In this document: in pieces, positions 6,165 through 10,916 of the stretch | Layout of the letters: the number at the start of each line of letters is the position of its first letter | Position numbering within the stretch: position 1 is the first letter of the stretch | From: Acidobacteriota bacterium | GTDB lineage: Bacteria > Acidobacteriota > Vicinamibacteria > Vicinamibacterales > UBA8438 | Direction: 5' to 3' | DNA: 10,916 bases | Assembly (NCBI GenBank): GCA_011523485.1 | Contig: WTGR01000063.1 | Span: forward strand, 1-10,916 | Translations under genes and position numbers: made by a program | Notes under the pieces: generated by a model | The model's database searches: none | What the model was told of the DNA's origin: nothing | What the model saw: only the letters and a program-made list of their open reading frames with translations

Positions 6165-6241
6165 CGGCCGGGCGGCCTGACCGCCGCTCGCCCGGCGCCG
6201 GCTTTATCGGTTTCCGGGTTCTCGCGACCGAACGTCCACCG

Positions 6242-7615
6242 ATGCTCGTCAGCCTGTCCGTCAAGAACTTCAAGAGCATCCGGGAAGCGCACGTCCGCTT
6301 CGGGCCGTTCACCTGCTTCATCGGCCACAACGGCGTCGGCAAGAGCAACCTGTTCGACGCCATCCACTTCCTCGGCGCACTGACCGAGCGGGACATCGCT
6401 GACGCGGCCACCGAGGTGTGGCGCACTAGCGACGGCGGCTATTCGCCCCTCGACCTGGTGTTCGGCCGGGACCCCAGCCGCAGGATCGAATTGTGCGCAG
6501 ACATGGTGGTGCCGCCGGAGGTGGAGGACGATTTCGGCCAAGTCGCTAAACCGAGCACGACGCTCCTCACGTACAGAATCCGGCTGCGATATCAGCCGGA
6601 ATCGGATCGCCTGCTGGTAGAGCACGAGAGTCTGACCCACGCGAAGCTGGAAGACTACAGGAAGTTCATCGGGTTCGACTCGTCCAGGGACTTCAGGAAG
6701 TCGGTCGCTCTGGGGGGGCGGCGCGGCGGGCCGCTGATCTCGACCAGGGAAGACAGGATTCAGCTCCACGGCGACGGTGGGAGCCGGGGGAGACCCTCGC
6801 CGGTGGGCAGGTCTCCGCTGACAGTAGTCGGCGGGACGAACACCTACGACTACCCGACCGTCCTGGCCGCGAAGCGGGAGATGTCATCCTGGCGCATACT
6901 CCACCTTGAACCGAGTGCGATGCGCACCCCCGATACCCGGTCGGCGCCGACCCACGTGTCCGCGTCGGGCGGCCACATACCGGCCACGCTCCATGCGCTG
7001 GTGGGGAGGGATCCGGCCGCGGAGGGCGAGATCCTCTTTCGCCTCCGCCAGCTCAACTCGGACATCGCCGAGCTCGGAGTCTACGCCGATGACATTCGAG
7101 ACCAGCTCGCCTTGCGCGCGCGGGTCCCCGGCGTGGACAACTGGCTGTACGGCCGTTCTCTCTCGGACGGCACGCTGCGGTACATAGCCCTGGTCCTGAT
7201 GCTGGTGGACGTTCAGGATCGCGCGGTCCTGTGCATAGAAGAGCCCGAGAACGGCATCCATCCCTCGCGGGTTCCCAACCTGGCCGAGCTGTTGCGGGAC
7301 TACGCGGTCGACGTCGGCGATGCGGTCGGTCCTGACAACCCGTTGCGGCAGGTCGTTCTCAACACCCATTCTCCCGAGGTGGCGCGACAGCTCTCCTTCG
7401 ACGAGCTCGTATTCGTGGAGCGGGCGCTCACGAAGCAGGACGGGCCAATCAGCACGTTCCGGCCCATCACCGGTGCGTGGAGGACGCACCAGCCGGACGG
7501 AACGGAATCGACCACGCAGCCGATTGACCGGCAGGCGGTCGTCGACTTCATCGGAGGCTCGCCGGTCAATGCGGAGTTCGATCAATTGAGGCTCCAGTTC
7601 GGATCGGCCAAGTGA
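6242..7615 (+). CDS. SMC/OLD-like AAA ATPase (AAA_21, COG4637-like), putative defence component
   Basis: The 457-residue protein begins MLVSLSVKNFKSIREAHVRF, the usual start of RecF/SMC-like ATPases. Walker A is GHNGVGKSN (28-36, K34). An ABC-type signature, RSLSDGT, lies at 305-311, Walker B is AVLCIEEPE (328-336, E333/E334), and the H-loop is NTHSPEV (374-380). The middle 60-300 region is poorly conserved and glycine/arginine-rich at about 158-193. Proteins of this group dimerise around ATP and often power or gate a partner nuclease or effector. The stop overlaps the start of the next gene by four bases (GTGA), so the two work together. I chose the ATG at 6242 because it starts exactly at the conserved strand, although no clear ribosome site precedes it; the frame is open to a GTG at 6104. 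A stand-alone housekeeping role is less likely given the partner and the adjacent toxin-antitoxin pair. Confidence 0.85.
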   Translation: MLVSLSVKNFKSIREAHVRFGPFTCFIGHNGVGKSNLFDAIHFLGALTERDIADAATEVWRTSDGGYSPLDLVFGRDPSRRIELCADMVVPPEVEDDFGQVAKPSTTLLTYRIRLRYQPESDRLLVEHESLTHAKLEDYRKFIGFDSSRDFRKSVALGGRRGGPLISTREDRIQLHGDGGSRGRPSPVGRSPLTVVGGTNTYDYPTVLAAKREMSSWRILHLEPSAMRTPDTRSAPTHVSASGGHIPATLHALVGRDPAAEGEILFRLRQLNSDIAELGVYADDIRDQLALRARVPGVDNWLYGRSLSDGTLRYIALVLMLVDVQDRAVLCIEEPENGIHPSRVPNLAELLRDYAVDVGDAVGPDNPLRQVVLNTHSPEVARQLSFDELVFVERALTKQDGPISTFRPITGAWRTHQPDGTESTTQPIDRQAVVDFIGGSPVNAEFDQLRLQFGSAK

Positions 7616-8220
7616 GCCGACAGTTGACCTGGTCCATAGTGGCCGATGGCGGAACCGACCTCATGCTCGTCCCGGTCATCCAGTGGGCGATACATCGCCT
7701 GGATCCCGCCGTCGAGATTCTGGAACCCGAGTTCCGGAAGCGACGCGGAGGTGTCGAGGACTTCCTTCGCACCTACGACTCCGGCGCAATGGTCGTCTTC
7801 GTGCATCGGGACGCGGAGAGCCTCCCGCTGGAGAATCGCTTGGCAGAGTTCGATGGCGTCACCCGGGCAGACGTGGTGCCTGTCGTACCGGTTCAGATGT
7901 CGGAGGCCTGGATTCTCTTCGACGGAGCGGCGGTGGCGAAGGCAGCCGGCTCACCGGCTGCCGAGGTGATTGCTCCGGCGATCGCCGAGATCGAGAACAT
8001 CGCGAATCCCAAGGAGCGCCTGGACGAGCTTCTCTTGCGTGCCGCCGGGTTACCTGCCGGGCGCCGCGGCAGGAATTTCAAGCGCTCGATAGCGAAGCGC
8101 CGCGTCAGCGTTGCGGCCTACATTGCGGACTACAGGCCGCTCGAAGGTGTTCCGGCGTTTCGCAGATTCCAGGAAGTCCTCGCCGAGCGCTACCCCTACA
8201 GGAACCTGCTTGGGCAATAG
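7612..8220 (+). CDS. DUF4276-like protein, possible TOPRIM-fold nuclease partner of the ATPase
   Basis: The 202-residue protein starts at GTG 7612, inside the ATPase stop. Recognisable stretches are WSIVADGGTDLMLVPVI (7-23), MVVFVHRDAES (60-70), VVPVQMSEAWILFDGAAV (91-108), ANPKERLDELL (131-141) and GRRGRNFKRSI (150-160). This order resembles the DUF4276 family and, more distantly, TOPRIM-like effectors such as RloB or DUF4435 proteins. An early acidic residue (D12, where TOPRIM usually has Glu) and D67/E69 (in place of DxD) could form a metal site. The basic stretch near 150-164 could contact nucleic acid. It is probably the effector half of a two-gene ATPase/nuclease module. Family membership is from memory of motif order; nuclease activity is inference. 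Confidence 0.7.
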   Translation: MSRQLTWSIVADGGTDLMLVPVIQWAIHRLDPAVEILEPEFRKRRGGVEDFLRTYDSGAMVVFVHRDAESLPLENRLAEFDGVTRADVVPVVPVQMSEAWILFDGAAVAKAAGSPAAEVIAPAIAEIENIANPKERLDELLLRAAGLPAGRRGRNFKRSIAKRRVSVAAYIADYRPLEGVPAFRRFQEVLAERYPYRNLLGQ

Positions 8221-8311
8221 ACCGCAGGAACCACACACCGCGATGCCGATGAAGCGCCCGCCGGATGCATTGTGCGGCGTTCTCCGGATCCATATGCGCT
8301 CCACGGTAGAA

Positions 8312-8336
8312 GGCCGCCGGGGTGCGACAGGCGGCC
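8312..8336 (-). terminator. Hairpin terminator candidate downstream of the P-type ATPase gene
   Basis: Perfect seven-base arms GGCCGCC (8312-8318) and GGCGGCC (8330-8336) enclose an 11-base loop. The hairpin begins 11 bases past the ATPase stop, and on the minus strand it is followed by TTCT, a weak U-rich tail. It also lies about 90 bases beyond the converging DUF4276-like stop at 8220, so it could serve both directions. The rest of the 127-base gap shows nothing else. Confidence 0.4.
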
Positions 8337-8347
8337 CACCTCGCCGT

Positions 8348-10600
8348 CTACGCTTCCTGCCCGGCTCCCGCCAGCGCCGGTGCCGGCGATGCCCGGCCGC
8401 CGACCGCGCCCGATCGCAGCATCCGCAGGCCGTTGAACGTGACCAGTAGCGATGCGCCCATGTCGGCGGCCACCGCCATCCAGAGGGTGGCGGCCCCGGC
8501 GGCCATAAAGGCCAGGAAGAGCGCCTTTGCGCCGAGCGCGACGGTGACGTTCTGGATGATCAGCCGCCGGGCGCGCCGGGCGTGGTTCACCAGGAACGGC
8601 AGCTTCCGCAGGTCGTCGTGCATCAGCACGACGTCGGCCGACTCGGCGGCGACGTCGGTGGCGTTGCCGCCCATCGCGATGCCGACCGAGGCCGCCAGCA
8701 GCGCCTGGCTGTCGTTGATGCCGTCGCCCACCATCGCGGTCGGTCCGTGGCGCGCCATGAGCTTCCGGATGGCGTCCGCCTTGCCGTCGGGCAGCAGCTC
8801 GGCGCGCACGTCCGCCACGTGAACGCGGGCGCCGACGCTGCGGGCCGTCGCCGCGTTGTCGCCGGTGAGCAGGGCGGTCCGGAGGTCCTGGCGGTGGATC
8901 TGCTCCACGCTGGACGACGCTTCCGGGCGCACCGGGTCCGCCAGCGCGACGAGCGCCCAGACATCCTCGCCGGCGCCGCAGACGACGACGGTCTCGTCGG
9001 CCCGCCGCATCTGCGCGAGCTCCGGCTCGAACGATTCGAGGGCGGTCTGCTCGCGGGCGAAACGCGTGCTTCCCACCCAGAACCGCTTGCCGTCGATTAC
9101 CGCTTCGGCGCCGCGCCCCTCGACGGCCGCGAAGTCGGTCAGCGCGGCCGGCTCGACCCCGCGCTTGCGCGCATGACGGACGATGGCGCGCGACAGCGGA
9201 TGCTCGCTACGCAGCTCGATGGCCAGCAGGCGGGCCAGGACCTCGTCCTCCGAGCGGCCGTTCGCGGGCCGCAGTTCGCGAACGTCCGGCTCGCCGCGCG
9301 TGATGATCCCGGTCTTGTCGAAGGCGACCGCCCGCAGCCGTCCGAGTTCCTCGAGGTGCGAGCCGCCCTTGATCAGCACGCCGTGCCGCGTGGCCGACGT
9401 GATGGCCGCGGCGATGGTCACCGGCGTCGAGATCACCAGCCCGCAGGGGCACGAGATCAGCAGGATGAGCATCGCCTGGTAGAACCAGTGCTGCCAGTCG
9501 CCGCCGAGCAGCAGGGGGGGAGCCGTCCCCACCGCGAGGGCCACCGCGAACATCAGCGGCGTGTAGTAGCGGGCGAACTGATCGATGAAGCGCTCGGTCG
9601 GCGCCCGGTGGTGATGGCTCTCGCCGACCATGCGGGTGATGCGTGCCAGCATCGTGTCCGATGCGGTCCGCGTGGTGCGCAGCTCGAGCACCCCGTGGCC
9701 GTTCACCGTACCGGCAAACACCTCGTCGCCGGCCGTCTTCCAGGCGGGTATCGATTCGCCGGTGACCAGCGCCTGGTCGACGTAGGAGCTGCCGTCGGTC
9801 ACCACCCCGTCGCACGGAACTCGTTCGCCCGGCCGCACCCGCACGTGCGCGCCCACCGCCACGCGGTCCACCGGCGTCCGGTGCTCGTGGTCGCCGTGCA
9901 CCACCGCCGCCGTTGCCGGGGTGATGCGCAGCAGCGAGCCGATGGCGTTGCGCGCCCGCCGGGCGCTCCAGTTCTCGAGGAGGCCCGACAGGCCGTAGAG
10001 GAAGGCCAGCACGGCGGCCTCGGCCCACTCCGCCAGGAACAGGGCGCCGATGACCGAGACCAGCACCAGCGCGTTCATGTCCGGCCGCAGGCGCACGAGC
10101 GACGCCACCGCTTTCGGCGCGGAGTGGAAGAGCCCCGCGACGATGCCGACCAGCAGCAGCAGGAGGACCGAACCGTCTATGCCGTGCGCCCCGTGCGCGT
10201 GCGCGAGCAGGGTCTCCAGCATGCTCCCGCCGGCCACCGCGATGTGCAGGACGAGCCCGCCGACGAGCGCCAGCCCGCTCGTGGCCACCAGCGCGTGGCG
10301 GCCGTGCGCCTCCCACCACGACTCGACCCGCGGTGCCGCGCTCCACGGCTCGGCACGCATCCCCAGCCGGGAGACGGCCTCTGCGACCCGCTCGGGGCCG
10401 AACATGTCCGTGTCCGCGTCGACGGTCATGCGGCCGTCGACGACGTGGAACGAGACGCCGTGAACGCCGTCGCGGCCGGCGAGCGCGTCGCGCAGCAGGG
10501 TCGCCTCCTCGTTGCAATCGAGGCCCTCTACGCGGAAGTCCAGTTGTTCGCGGATGGTGTGCTCCTGGTTGCGGCGGAAGATCTCGCCGGTCCCTACCAT
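8348..10600 (-). CDS. Heavy-metal-exporting P1B-type ATPase (Zn/Cd/Pb group)
   Basis: This 750-residue inner-membrane pump has an N-terminal HMA-like metal domain (about 20-86) with GLDCNEE (C29, E32), a CxxE variant. It is followed by membrane helices, the actuator TGES (280-283), the transport motif CPC in SCPCGLVIS (384-386), the phosphorylation site D428 in DKTG, SEHPL (465-469), LTGDN (578-582), and GDGIND (625-630). The last helices carry K692 and AADMGA (D713), which with CPC mark the Zn2+/Cd2+/Pb2+ exporting P1B-2 group (ZntA/CadA-like). Histidine-rich patches (AHAHGAHG, ESHHHR) could touch metal. Two canonical motifs are altered: DKTGIIT for DKTGT-type, and GDGINDSQAL for GDGINDAPAL-type. 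Nothing is truncated. The ATG at 10600 is the first good start; no strong ribosome site is seen. No metal-responsive regulator gene is adjacent. Confidence 0.93.
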   Translation of the reverse strand: MVGTGEIFRRNQEHTIREQLDFRVEGLDCNEEATLLRDALAGRDGVHGVSFHVVDGRMTVDADTDMFGPERVAEAVSRLGMRAEPWSAAPRVESWWEAHGRHALVATSGLALVGGLVLHIAVAGGSMLETLLAHAHGAHGIDGSVLLLLLVGIVAGLFHSAPKAVASLVRLRPDMNALVLVSVIGALFLAEWAEAAVLAFLYGLSGLLENWSARRARNAIGSLLRITPATAAVVHGDHEHRTPVDRVAVGAHVRVRPGERVPCDGVVTDGSSYVDQALVTGESIPAWKTAGDEVFAGTVNGHGVLELRTTRTASDTMLARITRMVGESHHHRAPTERFIDQFARYYTPLMFAVALAVGTAPPLLLGGDWQHWFYQAMLILLISCPCGLVISTPVTIAAAITSATRHGVLIKGGSHLEELGRLRAVAFDKTGIITRGEPDVRELRPANGRSEDEVLARLLAIELRSEHPLSRAIVRHARKRGVEPAALTDFAAVEGRGAEAVIDGKRFWVGSTRFAREQTALESFEPELAQMRRADETVVVCGAGEDVWALVALADPVRPEASSSVEQIHRQDLRTALLTGDNAATARSVGARVHVADVRAELLPDGKADAIRKLMARHGPTAMVGDGINDSQALLAASVGIAMGGNATDVAAESADVVLMHDDLRKLPFLVNHARRARRLIIQNVTVALGAKALFLAFMAAGAATLWMAVAADMGASLLVTFNGLRMLRSGAVGGRASPAPALAGAGQEA

Positions 10601-10659
10601 AATGACCCGAACGATGCCGTCGCGTCGACGGGCCTGCCGCCGTGCTCGCCGGAAGGGGC

Positions 10660-10686
10660 GCGCATGCGAGGCCGCCCGCGATGCGC
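10660..10686 (-). terminator. Hairpin directly after the DUF5916-like stop codon
   Basis: Minus-strand sequence just past the stop pairs GCGCAT with ATGCGC and continues inward for about five more pairs after a single bulged C (one G-U pair), closing on a small loop. It abuts the stop at 10687 and lies 60 bases before the P-type ATPase start. It would separate the two transcription units. There is no U-tract, so intrinsic termination is uncertain. Confidence 0.35.
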
Positions 10687-10916
10687 TCAGTAGCGGAACA
10701 GGTAGGACAGCTTCCCGAAGAATGCCCGGTTCGTCCGTTGCAGCCCGGTGAACGGGAACAGCAGGCTGTCGATTTCGGTGCCGCGCTGGAAGCGGTCGTC
10801 GTAGCCGAGGAAGACGACCGTGCCGGCGTTGATGCGGTAGGTGAAGAGGATGTTGTTGCCCACCGTCACCGACTGCGTGTTGTGCTCGGCGATGTGGCGC
10901 GCGAGCAGCCGGTCGG
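10687..10916 (-). CDS. C-terminal end of a DUF5916-like outer-membrane beta-barrel protein (partial)
   Basis: About 75 residues are visible and the frame is open to the right edge, so the start lies outside. Alternating strands (VTVGNNILFTYRIN, TVVFLGYDDRFQ) and the terminal TNRAFFGKLSYLFRY are typical of an outer-membrane barrel ending in an aromatic residue. The GTVVFLGYDD and LQRTNRAFFGKLSY pattern resembles the C-terminus of DUF5916 proteins, which are common in Acidobacteriota and carry an N-terminal carbohydrate-binding-like domain. Only the last strands can be judged, so the family call is moderate. An internal GTG at 10869 is not the real start because coding clearly continues upstream. 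Confidence 0.62.
   Translation of the reverse strand, partial: DRLLARHIAEHNTQSVTVGNNILFTYRINAGTVVFLGYDDRFQRGTEIDSLLFPFTGLQRTNRAFFGKLSYLFRY

Noticed and set aside
6190..6206. GC palindrome followed by CTTTATC, possible terminator
   Set aside because: The dyad CCGGCGCCGG has no loop space and the T-run is short and interrupted.
6104..6241. 46-residue N-terminal extension of the ATPase from a GTG
   Set aside because: It would be a proline-rich, unrelated stretch before the canonical ATPase N-terminus, and it overlaps the 6127-6141 dyad and the 14-base palindrome.
8582..10693. 703-codon open frame on the + strand opposite the P-type ATPase
   Set aside because: Low-complexity arginine- and histidine-rich translation with no motifs, complementary to a well-supported pump gene.
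1..10916. CRISPR arrays, tRNA or rRNA genes, insertion sequences and attachment sites
   Set aside because: I looked for regularly spaced repeats, cloverleaf-like and CCA-ended segments, transposase or integrase frames and flanking repeats, and saw none.

Overview
The window is strongly GC-rich, densely coding DNA. Its family content includes a secreted PQQ-like beta-propeller protein, a TAT-exported PhoX/DUF839 protein, and the end of an outer-membrane protein resembling the DUF5916 family. This mix suits an Acidobacteriota-type genome (for example Vicinamibacteria). That is inference from gene families; there is no rRNA, tRNA or marker gene to confirm it.

Layout. Positions 1-944 (-) carry the N-terminal 314 residues of an exported beta-propeller protein, running off the left edge. 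A 343-base control region (945-1287) follows. It holds an extended -10 for that gene, a divergent + strand promoter with a perfect inverted repeat between its -35 and -10, and a Fur-like dyad. A small membrane protein (1288-1596, +, DUF6787-like) converges on a leftward three-gene cluster: a PDZ-domain secreted protein (4285-4740), a PhoX-family protein (2824-4242) and a HupE/UreJ-like membrane protein (1611-2729). A separate leftward OsmC-type peroxidase lies at 4882-5307.

Positions 5534-8220 (+) form a small accessory islet. It starts with a type II toxin-antitoxin pair (ribbon-helix-helix antitoxin and RelE-type toxin) with a probable autoregulatory operator. A four-base-overlapping pair follows: an SMC/OLD-like AAA ATPase and a DUF4276-like (possibly TOPRIM-fold) protein. 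Fused or split ATPase plus TOPRIM modules are known from phage-defence systems (OLD/Gabija, PARIS), so this pair is the best candidate here for a less-described defence system.

The right side is leftward again: a complete P1B-type Zn/Cd/Pb-exporting ATPase (8348-10600) with an unusual residue in its phosphorylation motif, then the C-terminal end of a DUF5916-like outer-membrane barrel (10687-10916), cut by the right edge. The non-defence genes lean toward envelope, metal and oxidative-stress functions (metal export, phosphatase-family enzyme, HupE-like metal-associated membrane protein, hydroperoxide reduction). No mobile element, CRISPR array, tRNA or rRNA was seen.
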